Below, one piece after another: positions 41,532 through 49,723 of a stretch of 58,840 nt of DNA (position 1 is the first letter of the stretch; each line of letters begins with the position of its first letter). Below the pieces are notes generated by a model that worked only from the letters and a program-made list of their open reading frames with translations, did no database searches and had not been told where the DNA came from. Position numbers and translations under genes: made by a program. Source of the stretch: a virus; IMG/VR virus record IMGVR_UViG_3300050119_000051, positions 1 through 58,840 of that record. One strand, given 5' to 3'.

Positions 41532-43915
41532 GCGACGGCTCTCTACCTGCTGGGTTTACGGTTGATTCTGCTGACGATGATTCGCCGGGCTCCGACACGC
41601 TGCCCAAGGGTTTCAAAATAGACCCAGGAAGCGACGACGATGCGCCGATGATACGCAGTGCGCCGCAAATGCCTACCAATGCGCAGTTGACGGACCCGAA
41701 CGCCTCGAACGAGGACATCGGAGCGATGGCGCGCCAGACTGGCGACGCACTTGCCGCCGGAAATGGCCCCGCAGAAACTGGTCCCGGTATTGTCGATGCC
41801 GCTGACACCGCGGTCGCGCTCGGCTCTGGTGCCCTTGTCGGTGGTGTCGGTGGTGGCGTAGCCGGGCTCGCGGCGCGCATCAAGGCATCGTTCACTGGCG
41901 ATAAGACTCCGGATGAAGCCGCCGCTGACGCCCATAAATGGGTAGATCAGTACGTGTACAAACCGCAAACCGAAGGCGGTAAAGCGGCCGTCAACGCTGT
42001 CGGTAACGCGATAAATTACGTCACCGCACCGTACAAGGCCGAAGAACAATCTGCGGAGACGGCGCTTGGGCCAACTGCTGGCGGACTCCTACATACCGTT
42101 GTAGGCACCGCAGGCGATGTGCTGAATGCAACGCCAGCTATTGGCGCTGCGAGCAGCGCGTTTGACCTAGCCAAGAGTGGGATCGCTGGAGAGGCGTCGA
42201 GCTTAAAAGTTCCGGGCGACTCCAGCATGCCTGCATCGGGTACGCCTCAGAGCGCCGAAAGCGTACTTGCGAATGCGGCCGCGCAGTCCAAAGGAAATAT
42301 GGGAGCCGCGGTAGCCGCTCCTTCACTGGAAGGCGTCTCGCCTGGATTGAAGCAGGCGATTGCCAGTGCGACGAATCCGAATATGGAAGCAGCGACTCGA
42401 CAGATCAACGCCGATACGCTGCCGATGCCTGATGGCATGAGCCCGGCGCCGCTGCGTAAGGGACAGGCGATGCGCGATGATCAACAGATTTCGGACGAAA
42501 AGAACATGCGGGCTGACCCGGACACGCAGGGATTACTAGCGAAATCAATCACCGATCAGAACGACACGATGGGCGCAAGTATGGGCGAGATCCGCCAACG
42601 GGCGACGCCCGATATAGTTCAGCGCTCCACGGCCGAACAGGGCCAAGCGAATGTCGATGCGATCAAGACACAGGATAACGCTGCGGTGACTGGCACTAGG
42701 CAGAAATACAAGGCGCTCTCCAATGCCGCCGGCGGCGTAATGCCGATCGATACAGGCGCGACTATTGCCGGTATCAAAAGCGCCTTGTCTGAAAAACTTC
42801 TCGTGCGCACGGCAGCGAATGATCCGGCCATCTCTGAGGTCATGGATAGTTTATCGTCCGGACAGCCAATGCCGTTTGAATCATTTCATAACGCACTCAG
42901 TAATCTTGCAGAAGTGCAGCGCAATAAAGGATCGCCAGCGGCCGCTGCAACCGTCGTACGAAATGCATTGGAAAGCATGCCTCTGACGCCTGAGTTCGCC
43001 AATCTGAAGGGATTGAGAGACGTGGCATCGTCTGCGGCGAAGGCGCGGTTCGACACCATCGAACAGAACCCAGCTTATGACGCGGCGGTCAACGACAACG
43101 TACCGAAAACCCAGAACGGTCTGCACGTGATCGGTGTGCCGTCCCCACTTGCTGACACGTTCATGGAGCGCTATTACCTAGGAAACGGTCCCAGTGCGTC
43201 TCGCGCCTATGTGAGTCGCATCCAGAGCATCATGCAGGATAACCCGGATTTTTCTCAGTCCATCGAAGCGTCTGCGCTCAACAAATTACGCGATGCCGCG
43301 AAACTCGATCAGTACGATAGCGGTAATTTCGCGAGCGCCAGTTTTCGCAATGCGCACAATGCGCTGGCGCCGAAAGCTGATGTTCTGGTGAGTCCTCAGA
43401 CCGCAGATAATTTGCGTCGGCTCAGACAGTATTCCGACGATGTGAGCTATGAAGGCAAAGCCTCCTCGGTGAATCGTCCGAACACAGCGCTGACGCTGCA
43501 GCGCCACGGGGCAATGTATCCGCCCCCAGATACCATGGGTGCCCAGTTGGCAGATATGGGAACGGACCTTGTCGCAGCTCATGCCGGAGCTGTCGGTTAC
43601 GCGGCCAAGAAGATCGGTTCGGCATGGTGGAAAGGCAAGCAGGCCGAAAAATTTACTCAGTCGATTAAAGACGCGAAGTTTAAATTCGCTCAGGACGCCA
43701 CTGCGCCCGGCGCCGGCATTGATACGCCAGCAGCTCCGATCACGGCCCGCGCCGCTGGCGGACGCGTGGATCACAAGGCGCTGGCCGATCAGTTATTCAC
43801 GCGCTGGAAACAGGCGCAAAAAGAATCGGATAAAAACACGGAGCCATTGTTAAAGTTTCCGGACGCGACGATTATAAAAGCGCTTCGCATAGCCCAGGCG
43901 CAGCCACTGACATGA
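41528..43915 (+). CDS. Second large internal virion protein, putative membrane-active
   Basis: 795 residues. The acidic N-terminus has two repeats of the LPxGF(x)(I/V)D type (LPAGFTVDSAD and LPKGFKIDPGSD), seen in ejected proteins. A Gly-zipper hydrophobic segment (about 95-125: VALGSGALVGGVGGGVAGLA) could insert into a membrane. A long helical body follows and the tail has AAGGRVDHKALADQLFTRW and FPDATIIKALRIAQ. Probably injected with the DNA to help it cross the envelope. The ATG at 41528 overlaps the previous stop. Confidence 0.6.
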   Translation: MSDGSLPAGFTVDSADDDSPGSDTLPKGFKIDPGSDDDAPMIRSAPQMPTNAQLTDPNASNEDIGAMARQTGDALAAGNGPAETGPGIVDAADTAVALGSGALVGGVGGGVAGLAARIKASFTGDKTPDEAAADAHKWVDQYVYKPQTEGGKAAVNAVGNAINYVTAPYKAEEQSAETALGPTAGGLLHTVVGTAGDVLNATPAIGAASSAFDLAKSGIAGEASSLKVPGDSSMPASGTPQSAESVLANAAAQSKGNMGAAVAAPSLEGVSPGLKQAIASATNPNMEAATRQINADTLPMPDGMSPAPLRKGQAMRDDQQISDEKNMRADPDTQGLLAKSITDQNDTMGASMGEIRQRATPDIVQRSTAEQGQANVDAIKTQDNAAVTGTRQKYKALSNAAGGVMPIDTGATIAGIKSALSEKLLVRTAANDPAISEVMDSLSSGQPMPFESFHNALSNLAEVQRNKGSPAAAATVVRNALESMPLTPEFANLKGLRDVASSAAKARFDTIEQNPAYDAAVNDNVPKTQNGLHVIGVPSPLADTFMERYYLGNGPSASRAYVSRIQSIMQDNPDFSQSIEASALNKLRDAAKLDQYDSGNFASASFRNAHNALAPKADVLVSPQTADNLRRLRQYSDDVSYEGKASSVNRPNTALTLQRHGAMYPPPDTMGAQLADMGTDLVAAHAGAVGYAAKKIGSAWWKGKQAEKFTQSIKDAKFKFAQDATAPGAGIDTPAAPITARAAGGRVDHKALADQLFTRWKQAQKESDKNTEPLLKFPDATIIKALRIAQAQPLT

Positions 43916-44370
43916 ACGGCTGCTGCATCGCCAACTATAATTTTTGCGTCGATCAAAACGCGACTCTGACGCGCGTGTTCACATGGATTACACAGCAGTG
44001 CTGCAATGCCGTCGGCTCGCAGCCCGCGCCAGTGGATTTGACCGGCTACACGGCCGCCATGCAGATCAGGCCCTATCCGCTGTCGAATACCGTGCTGTAT
44101 GACGCCAGCGCTGATATCACACTCGGCGGCGTAGCGGGTACGATTACGCTGGTGATACCGGCTACTGCTACGGCAGTCTTTACGTGGTGGACCGGCGTGT
44201 ATGATTTGCTGCTGACCGACCCGTCAGGTGTGGTGACGCGATTATTGAGCGGATCGGTCAGCGTTTGTCCGGGAGTGACGGCGCCAGTAGGACCGCCAGG
44301 ACAGTACGTGTTGCTACCGGGAGGGCAGGCGACCTTAGCGCCCAGCGGACAGGGGATTTTGACGCCGTGA
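43912..44370 (+). CDS. Tail-fibre-associated beta protein
   Basis: 152 residues. A domain seen in many phage tail/fibre modules: NATLTRVFTWIT, PVDLTGYTAAMQIRPYPL, a strand set with GGVAGTITLVIPATATAVF and YDLLLTDPSGVVTRLLSGSV. Short Pro/Gly-rich C-terminus. Four Cys near the N-terminus (NGCCIANYNFC and QQCC) are unusual for this family. Overlaps the previous stop by 4 nt. Confidence 0.65.
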   Translation: MNGCCIANYNFCVDQNATLTRVFTWITQQCCNAVGSQPAPVDLTGYTAAMQIRPYPLSNTVLYDASADITLGGVAGTITLVIPATATAVFTWWTGVYDLLLTDPSGVVTRLLSGSVSVCPGVTAPVGPPGQYVLLPGGQATLAPSGQGILTP

Positions 44371-44407
44371 GTGGACGCGCATTCCTATTAATTGTCGAGA
44401 GTAAGCG

Positions 44408-44680
44408 ATGAACGTCCCTGACATTACGGCTGCCTTCATATCTGCACAGCCCGGATACGTTCGATGCGCTGATGCTCACCTTCGCGGAGCTCGTGAACGT
44501 CAAGCGCAACTCCACCTCGGTGGCGATCGAGGGCGGATTGCCTGCATTTACCTGATCCAGGGTCTTGAAATATCGGTGACCTGTGGGACGCTTCTTGTCG
44601 CCATGAGCGACGCCTGGAAAATCGACCCGAACGCCGCCCCGTACCTGCCTGCAGGTGCGGTGGTGGCTGGGCGTTCTTAG
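44408..44680 (+). pseudogene. Small gene with a probable frameshift
   Basis: From ATG 44408 the frame starts plausibly (MNVPDITAAFIS) but then becomes arginine-rich, shadow-like sequence. The +1 frame over about 44450-44553 reads like real protein (YLHSPDTFDALMLTFAELVN, then KRNSTSVAIEGGLPAFT and a stop). A one-base change near 44445-44455 would join the two. The 3' part of the original frame again looks coding from ATG 44602 (MSDAWKIDPNAAPYLPAG). Reported as one frameshifted or two overlapping mini genes. Function unknown. Confidence 0.4.
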
Positions 44681-44692
44681 ATAGGAACCGCC

Positions 44693-45367
44693 ATGCCCGC
44701 ACCCAAAGATGCCCATGGCGAGGGGGAGAACGGAAGGATGCCGCGCGAGTCGCGTCCAATACCAGACCCTACTTCGCTCACGACGCAGCAACTGATACGC
44801 GAAACATCAGCGCTCAAGGAGCTTATGTCCACCCGCCTTGAGGGCATGGACCGCGCGATAGTTTTATTCAATGAAAACATTACACGGGTGTCGACCGACG
44901 CTGACACGAAAATTACGTGTCTGCGCGAATTCATCCTTGAGAAATTTGAGACGACGGCGCAGAAGTTCGAGTCTATCCAGACGCAGTTCAAGGAGCGGGA
45001 CATCCGGGTGGAGCAGACCGCAAAGGCTTCCAAAGAGGCGCTCGATGCAGCATTGCAGGCAGCGAAAGAGGCGGTAGGAAAGCAAAACGATTCCTTTGCT
45101 CAGTCGATCAACAAAGTCGAGGCTGCTTTCACCAAGCAAATGGATCAGTTTGGAGTTTTGCTAACCAGTACGGTATCTGCGCTCAACGACAAGATCGATG
45201 AAACAAAGGGACGCTTGGGGCTCATCGAAGGCGTGGATCGTGGAAAGACTCATGCCGTGGTAACCCAGCAAACCGCGGGCATGAACAGCGTCAGCATGAT
45301 GGCTCTGGTGATAGGAATTCTGTCTTTGCTGGCCGGCATTGTCGTGGGCGCATTGAGGATTCATTAG
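44693..45367 (+). CDS. Coiled-coil protein with C-terminal membrane anchor
   Basis: 224 residues: polar N-terminus, long coiled coil (about 35-175; FILEKFETTAQKFESIQTQF) and one hydrophobic C-terminal segment (MMALVIGILSLLAGIVVGAL) with a short basic end. Resembles membrane-anchored phage proteins encoded just before lysis genes. Could position lysis proteins or tether another factor to the inner membrane. Confidence 0.6.
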   Translation: MPAPKDAHGEGENGRMPRESRPIPDPTSLTTQQLIRETSALKELMSTRLEGMDRAIVLFNENITRVSTDADTKITCLREFILEKFETTAQKFESIQTQFKERDIRVEQTAKASKEALDAALQAAKEAVGKQNDSFAQSINKVEAAFTKQMDQFGVLLTSTVSALNDKIDETKGRLGLIEGVDRGKTHAVVTQQTAGMNSVSMMALVIGILSLLAGIVVGALRIH

Positions 45368-45368
45368 A

Positions 45369-45647
45369 GTGAGCAACTGGAAACAAGGCGGGGAGATCTA
45401 TCTGCCGGCGCTGGCCGCCGCAGAGGACAGCTTTGCGATCCCGATCGATTTGCTCGCGCGCATCGCGTTCCAGGAGTCCAGCTGGCTTGCCTCAGTGGTC
45501 AACGGCACCAGGCTCTCGAGCGCTGGATGCGTAGGGCTTATGCAGCTCAACCCGAAGTTCTTTCCTGGCGCCGGCGCGAATTGGCAGAACGATATTGTGA
45601 CAGCCGGCCGCGAGCTTGCGCGCCTGCACCTGCCTGTGCCTCTTTAG
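45369..45647 (+). pseudogene. Truncated SLT-type lytic transglycosylase
   Basis: From GTG 45369, 92 residues read as the N-terminal half of a phage SLT lysozyme: LLARIAFQESSWLASV (catalytic Glu in the QESSW motif), SAGCVGLMQLNPKFF and NWQNDIVTAGRELARL. The expected second half (the AYN(A/W)G motif and C-terminal helices) is missing, and the frame ends at a TAG after a short foreign tail. The junction is near 45625-45655. Without the second half the fold is unlikely to be stable. Confidence 0.72.
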
Positions 45648-45670
45648 TCACTGCTGTCGCCACGCCTTTT

Positions 45671-45964
45671 ATGGCGCTTTTTATGTACTGCATGGGCCGC
45701 GATGTGAAGAAAGGCAACGCTGAAGGCATCAAGCGAGACGCTGTCATTGCAGCAGTCAAAGGCTCCGTTGATGAAGTCAAGGATCATACCGATGGCGTGA
45801 ATGCGCAAATGATTAAGATGGCAAAGGCTGCTGGCGAGAAAGAAGGGCATGTGCGCGCGACTGCGGCAGGTGAGGCGACTGCCGCTACCCTCGCCGAAGG
45901 CCAGGCACAAGGGCGTGCCCAGGCGCACGAGCAGGATAACAAGACCGATGCGGACAACAAATGA
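45671..45964 (+). CDS. Small membrane protein with soluble helical tail, N-terminus possibly lost
   Basis: 97 residues from ATG 45671: a short hydrophobic start (MALFMYCMG) then a charged helix (KRDAVIAAVKGSVDEVKDHT; IKMAKAAGEKEGHVRA). In the same frame, hydrophobic codons continue upstream (LVTAVATPF), so the natural start probably lay before the junction with the broken lysozyme gene. Typical of one-TM phage proteins near lysis genes. The next ATG overlaps its stop. Confidence 0.5.
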   Translation: MALFMYCMGRDVKKGNAEGIKRDAVIAAVKGSVDEVKDHTDGVNAQMIKMAKAAGEKEGHVRATAAGEATAATLAEGQAQGRAQAHEQDNKTDADNK

Positions 45965-46461
45965 CCTTTCGCAGCGCCGAATATCGACGTGATGTGTTAC
46001 GAGGCGTGTATCCGATGGGTGAGGCAACGCCTATGACCCTCACCATGACCACGCTCGGCAGCGATCAGTCCACTACTGGCACGCTCGTTGCTGGCGCGCA
46101 ATCGTTCTACACGATCGAACCGCCGTGGCTCGACAACGCACCGTTTACGTCATGCGTGCCTGGCGGCACATACGACCTAATCCCCTATGACTCGCCCGTG
46201 CATGGCCCGACGTGGTGCCTGCACAATCCAGACTTGAACGTCTGGGGGATGCCTGATCCGCCGGCCGGCATGCGAACGCGCGTGGAGATCCACAGCGGCA
46301 ATGTGGTCGAGGATTCTGAAGCGTGCATCTTGCTCGGGCTGACGGCTGGCGAACTGTCTGGTGAGACAGCGGTGCTGCAATCGGTCGCGGCAATCACTGA
46401 TCTGCGCGCCATTTTGACGCCGATGTCCAGCGGGAACATACTACAAATCAAGAGGCTATAG
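45961..46461 (+). CDS. DUF5675-like phage protein
   Basis: 166 residues (start 45961 by ATGA overlap; ATG 46033 is a shorter alternative). Family-like pattern: TGTLVAGAQSFYTIEPPWLD, SCVPGGTYDLIPYDSPVHGP, RVEIHSGNVVEDSEACILLG. DUF5675 proteins are found in phage lysis/tail regions; the conserved His and Cys suggest an enzyme but the activity is not known to me. Confidence 0.65.
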   Translation: MTFRSAEYRRDVLRGVYPMGEATPMTLTMTTLGSDQSTTGTLVAGAQSFYTIEPPWLDNAPFTSCVPGGTYDLIPYDSPVHGPTWCLHNPDLNVWGMPDPPAGMRTRVEIHSGNVVEDSEACILLGLTAGELSGETAVLQSVAAITDLRAILTPMSSGNILQIKRL

Positions 46462-46463
46462 CT

Positions 46464-46616
46464 ATGTGGATTCTCATTGTCATCTTGCTCGTGCTATGCC
46501 TGGGCGGCCTGCCGCACTGGGGCTACAGTTCTAACTGGGGCTATGGCCCTAGCGGTGCGCTGGGCACGATACTGGTTATTCTGCTCGTGGTTTACCTTTG
46601 TGGAGGATTCCGATGA
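46464..46616 (+). CDS. DUF3309-like small membrane protein
   Basis: 50 residues: hydrophobic N-terminal segment (MWILIVILLVLCLGGLPHW), the motif SSNWGYGPSGALG and a second hydrophobic segment (TILVILLVVYLCGGF). This two-helix hairpin with the WGYGPSG loop is the DUF3309 pattern, common in Proteobacteria and phages. A holin-type function is possible. Its stop overlaps the next start. Confidence 0.7.
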   Translation: MWILIVILLVLCLGGLPHWGYSSNWGYGPSGALGTILVILLVVYLCGGFR

Positions 46617-46777
46617 CAGCTTTTTCAATCATCTTTCTCATTCTCGTGGTCGGTGCGGCGATCATTGCAATCTATTCGCAGGTAAAGCCTGCGCCAATTC
46701 TGTGGATCGCAGTGCTGTTGCTGGCGATTGCTATGGCTATTTCGATGGGCGGCAGCGAGCATCTGTTTTCTAGATAG
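46613..46777 (+). CDS. Two-TM holin-like small protein
   Basis: 54 residues: TM1 (FSIIFLILVVGAAIIAI), a short polar loop (YSQVKPAP) and TM2 (ILWIAVLLLAIAMAISM). Overlaps the preceding DUF3309-like gene (ATGA). Size and topology fit a small holin or antiholin, but nothing diagnostic is present. Confidence 0.55.
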   Translation: MTAFSIIFLILVVGAAIIAIYSQVKPAPILWIAVLLLAIAMAISMGGSEHLFSR

Positions 46778-46780
46778 CCA

Positions 46781-47005
46781 ATGGCAGTTAAGATGGCGAG
46801 CAAGCCTGTCCCCAGGAAAGCGGCATCGCCCATCAGTGATTTAAGCACATGGGGCGTGCGGGCCGTTCTGATAGGAATGGGTAGCCTGATCCTCTGGGAA
46901 GTCCGTAGCGTGCAGCAGATGCATGAGGATGTGGCCGTGGTCAAGATCGTAGTTGACTCCCATTCCAAACAGATTCAAGAGATCTGGGAGCGATTCCGCA
47001 AATGA
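46781..47005 (+). CDS. One-TM protein with cytosolic or periplasmic coil
   Basis: 74 residues: basic N-terminus (KMASKPVPRKAASP), one TM (WGVRAVLIGMGSLILWEV) and a C-terminal helix (VVKIVVDSHSKQIQEIWERF). Resembles Xhl/haemolysin-like phage proteins that assist holins. Four-nt overlap with the next gene. Confidence 0.55.
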   Translation: MAVKMASKPVPRKAASPISDLSTWGVRAVLIGMGSLILWEVRSVQQMHEDVAVVKIVVDSHSKQIQEIWERFRK

Positions 47006-47370
47006 ACGAACTAGCCACTTACGCCGCTCATGTCCAAGCTCGACTCACTTATGCAGCGCTGGCTATTTTCTTCGCAGTAATTGTCGGTGTTGGTGTGTTG
47101 GCAGTTTATGCCAAAGATATCAACACACAATTGCTGACGCTGCTGGTCACGCTTGCCACCGCGACAGTCACGCTCGCGACAGGCGCTTTTGCATTCTGGC
47201 TTGCAAGACATCGAACTCAGCAAGAGCCTGATCCGACCACTACGACCACCAGCACACAGACCACCACGACCCCTACGCCATTAGTCATTCCACCGGGGAC
47301 GGCTGCAGCCACTGCGCCGGCATCGCCGGTAGTCATCGCCCCTTTAGCACCATCGGAGCCACAACTATGA
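47002..47370 (+). CDS. Two-TM membrane protein with Thr/Pro-rich tail
   Basis: 122 residues: two TMs (LTYAALAIFFAVIVGVGVLA and LLTLLVTLATATVTLA extending to AFAFWLA) then a low-complexity Thr/Pro/Ala tail (about 75-122). Candidate holin within the lysis block. Overlaps both neighbours by 4 nt. Confidence 0.55.
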   Translation: MNELATYAAHVQARLTYAALAIFFAVIVGVGVLAVYAKDINTQLLTLLVTLATATVTLATGAFAFWLARHRTQQEPDPTTTTTSTQTTTTPTPLVIPPGTAAATAPASPVVIAPLAPSEPQL

Positions 47371-47804
47371 GCCTTCTTCAGCCTCTTGAGACCATCGCCG
47401 CTACTGGCATTACTGGCCTACTTATCACCTTGGGCGCAAAGGGATTGCCCGCCACGCTGGTGAAGCGTGCCAATGCGTACCTTGCTGTAGCCAATGCGAT
47501 CACGGCCGCTGAGAGTGGCAGTGTGACCAGTCTCATCGGCACACTGACCACCATCATCAGCACTTCGGGCCTCGATCCAGCGGAGGGGCTTGCGCTGACG
47601 GGGCTACTCACGGCGATTGTCAATCAACTGGCGCTAGCGCAGTCGCTCACTGGCGCGACGCTGATAGGAGAGACGCTCACAGGCTTCCTCAACAATCTCG
47701 CCACTGGCATGGCCGCAGGAGCCAATGCGGAGATCGCAAAATATGGCCCGATCGCAGCGAGTGCGACGCCCACGCCGGCCGCTCCAGCTACGCGGGTGCT
47801 CTAA
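47367..47804 (+). CDS. Hydrophobic hypothetical protein
   Basis: 145 residues, Leu/Ala/Thr-rich with several amphipathic or membrane helices (TGITGLLITLGAKGLPATL; GLLTAIVNQLALAQSLTG). Low charge. Unrecognised; in the same coupled series as the holin-like genes. Confidence 0.5.
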   Translation: MSLLQPLETIAATGITGLLITLGAKGLPATLVKRANAYLAVANAITAAESGSVTSLIGTLTTIISTSGLDPAEGLALTGLLTAIVNQLALAQSLTGATLIGETLTGFLNNLATGMAAGANAEIAKYGPIAASATPTPAAPATRVL

Positions 47805-48022
47805 TGCCACTGCTCACGCTTCTACAGATCATCAGCGCTGCAGCCGGCGGATTGGATGCGCTGGTGAAGATCAAAAACGATCTACAGGCCAAAGGGGCGA
47901 CACCAGAGACACAGCTCAGTCCCGAACATGTGGCTGTAGTCACGGCTGCTGTAGCCAAATTACAGGCCATCACTACTGAACCTTCCGCGGCAAACTTCGG
48001 CTCCGGGGGTCGGTCATTTTGA
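47804..48022 (+). CDS. Small helical hypothetical protein
   Basis: 72 residues: hydrophobic first helix (LLTLLQIISAAAGGLDALV), then EHVAVVTAAVAKLQAI and a flexible C-terminus ending GSGGRSF. Couples the previous gene and the next (TTG start within its end). Confidence 0.5.
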   Translation: MPLLTLLQIISAAAGGLDALVKIKNDLQAKGATPETQLSPEHVAVVTAAVAKLQAITTEPSAANFGSGGRSF

Positions 48023-48528
48023 AGACCATCGATCTGCGATTTGTCTCCGGTTTCGGCTGCGGATCTGGGGCGATCCGAGAAGTCAGTCACGGCGAGTTCA
48101 CGCATGTCGATGCCGTCGTGCCGAAAGGCGGTATTGCCAACATCGAATGGCCGGAAGGAAGTCTGGTCGGTGCGCGTTCTGACAAAATCGGCGGCAAGCC
48201 TGCGGGGTTGCAGTGCCGCCCCTTTGGCTACGAGCCGGTAAAAAAGGCCGTCATATTTCATTTGGCAGTTAACAATCTGCAGGAGCAGGGCTTCTGGTCA
48301 TTCCTCTATTCTCAGGAAACCCACAAGTACGATAAGCCGAGCATTCTCGCCAATGTGTTCAATGCCAACTGGCACGCGGCTGGGCACTATGTGTGCTCGG
48401 CGGCGATTTGCGATGCGCTACAGAGCGCCGATTGGTTCAAGCCCTGCTATTCTTCCTGGTGGGAAATCAGGCCCGTGGCGCTTGCCGATATGGTGAGCGC
48501 GAACGGGGCTACTTGGGAATCCTCATGA
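48019..48528 (+). CDS. Permuted NlpC/P60 (YiiX-like) papain-fold protein
   Basis: 169 residues from TTG 48019. The order of key residues suits a circularly permuted papain-like hydrolase: early His (SHGEFTHVDAVVP, about 24-36) with the following Gly-rich strand, late Cys (GHYVCSAAICDAL, about 132-144). Such enzymes cleave peptidoglycan peptides or other amides. In a lysis block it could be an auxiliary endolysin. Assignment rests on the motif order only. Confidence 0.55.
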   Translation: MKTIDLRFVSGFGCGSGAIREVSHGEFTHVDAVVPKGGIANIEWPEGSLVGARSDKIGGKPAGLQCRPFGYEPVKKAVIFHLAVNNLQEQGFWSFLYSQETHKYDKPSILANVFNANWHAAGHYVCSAAICDALQSADWFKPCYSSWWEIRPVALADMVSANGATWESS

Positions 48529-48578
48529 GCAGCAACTTTGACGGCAATCCGTTTTGTCCAGTTATTAAGGTGATTTCC

Positions 48579-49457
48579 ATGAAAAACTTTCTCGCCGTTC
48601 TTGCCCTGCTCTGTCCCGGCATCGTCTTTGCCGCTGCGCCAGCCACTCTCGCCGCCCCATCAACCGTGACTGGCTCACTCAGCGGTACAACCTTCACGCT
48701 TAAGTGGAGTGAGGTTACCGCCGCATCTGGCTACAATATCCGTTGCGCTGCGAGCGATACTGCGTTAACCGCACTCGATGCGAGCGACCCGTCCATGACC
48801 GCGACGCCGCCGACCGTCAACGGCACGCCGCTCAATCCCAACACCGTCACCAGCTATCCCGTGCCGAACATCACTGCGGGCATGTCGTGCGAAGTCGGCG
48901 CTTGGAGCTGGACGGCGACCGCTTCCGCCGTGAGTGTGCCGAGCGCGCATGTGATCGCCACGGCGGCGGTCTCCAGCAGCTCCAGCTCTGGCGGTAGCAG
49001 CTCCGGTGGCGGTAGCTCCTCGTCGTCTAGTAGCGGGGGCTCATCTTCTAGTAGCTCAAGCTCTGGCGGCGGATCGTCCTCTGGCGGCAGTTCCAGTTCG
49101 TCAGGCGGATCGGTAACGCTGCCTAACGGTACGGCTGTAATCACCTGGACCGCACCGACCACGAACACCGACGGCAGCGCTATCCCGGCGAGCGAGGTAC
49201 TGACCTACAACGTCTACGAGGGAACGGTATCGCCGGTGTCGCTGACCACGCCGCTCAACGCCACGCCGCTCAGTGCGCTTACCTGCTCGGTCACGCTCGC
49301 GCCCGGCACCTACTACTTCGCCGTCGTGGCTCTCAACGGCAGCGCGGGGAGTGGGCCGGCAACCAGTCCGCAGGTAATCGTGCCCGTAGTTACCGTCATT
49401 GAAACGCCGAGCGCACCGGGCAAGATTAGCGTGACCTACACCGCCACGACGCCGTGA
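48579..49457 (+). CDS. Secreted FN3-like protein with poly-Ser/Gly linker
   Basis: 292 residues. Signal peptide MKNFLAVLALLCPGIVFA (ATG 48579, AAGGTG upstream). Residues 25-130 form an FN3/Ig-like domain (FTLKWSEVTAASGYNIRC), 132-178 are an almost pure Ser/Gly linker, and 180-292 a second FN3-like domain (AVITWTAPTTNTDGSAIP; YNVYEGTVSPVSLTT; PGTYYFAVVALNG). Poly-Ser linkers join modules of secreted polysaccharide-binding and -degrading enzymes in Cellvibrio-like bacteria. Likely exported binding protein; no catalytic domain seen. Stop overlaps the next gene. Confidence 0.72.
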   Translation: MKNFLAVLALLCPGIVFAAAPATLAAPSTVTGSLSGTTFTLKWSEVTAASGYNIRCAASDTALTALDASDPSMTATPPTVNGTPLNPNTVTSYPVPNITAGMSCEVGAWSWTATASAVSVPSAHVIATAAVSSSSSSGGSSSGGGSSSSSSSGGSSSSSSSSGGGSSSGGSSSSSGGSVTLPNGTAVITWTAPTTNTDGSAIPASEVLTYNVYEGTVSPVSLTTPLNATPLSALTCSVTLAPGTYYFAVVALNGSAGSGPATSPQVIVPVVTVIETPSAPGKISVTYTATTP

Positions 49458-49723
49458 CTGAGCAGGAAGCGATAAACTCTGCGCGCCGAACGTATTGGTG
49501 TGCGCTGCTGCGAGAAACGCGCGGCAACGTCGCCTTGGCCGCGTTCATCGCCGGCAGGAACCGGACCGGAGCGCACCAGATACTGCGCAAATTAGGCATC
49601 GAACGCGGTCAGTTCCGGCTCAAGAAGGAGAAGCCGAGACGGACCCGATGGCTAGGCCCTATGCGATGTCCCGCGCGAGATAGAGCGGCGCATCAGGGAA
49701 TTTTCACTGCGGCAGTTCGATAA
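49454..49723 (+). CDS. Fis-type HTH protein
   Basis: 89 residues from GTG 49454. Residues 12-50 follow the Fis/NtrC C-terminal HTH pattern: RETRGNVALAAFIAGRNRTG then AHQILRKLGI. A basic tail follows (KKEKPRRTRW). Last gene of the rightward series; its 3' end overlaps the end of the convergent lipoprotein gene by 20 nt. May regulate late genes. Confidence 0.6.
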   Translation: MTEQEAINSARRTYWCALLRETRGNVALAAFIAGRNRTGAHQILRKLGIERGQFRLKKEKPRRTRWLGPMRCPARDRAAHQGIFTAAVR

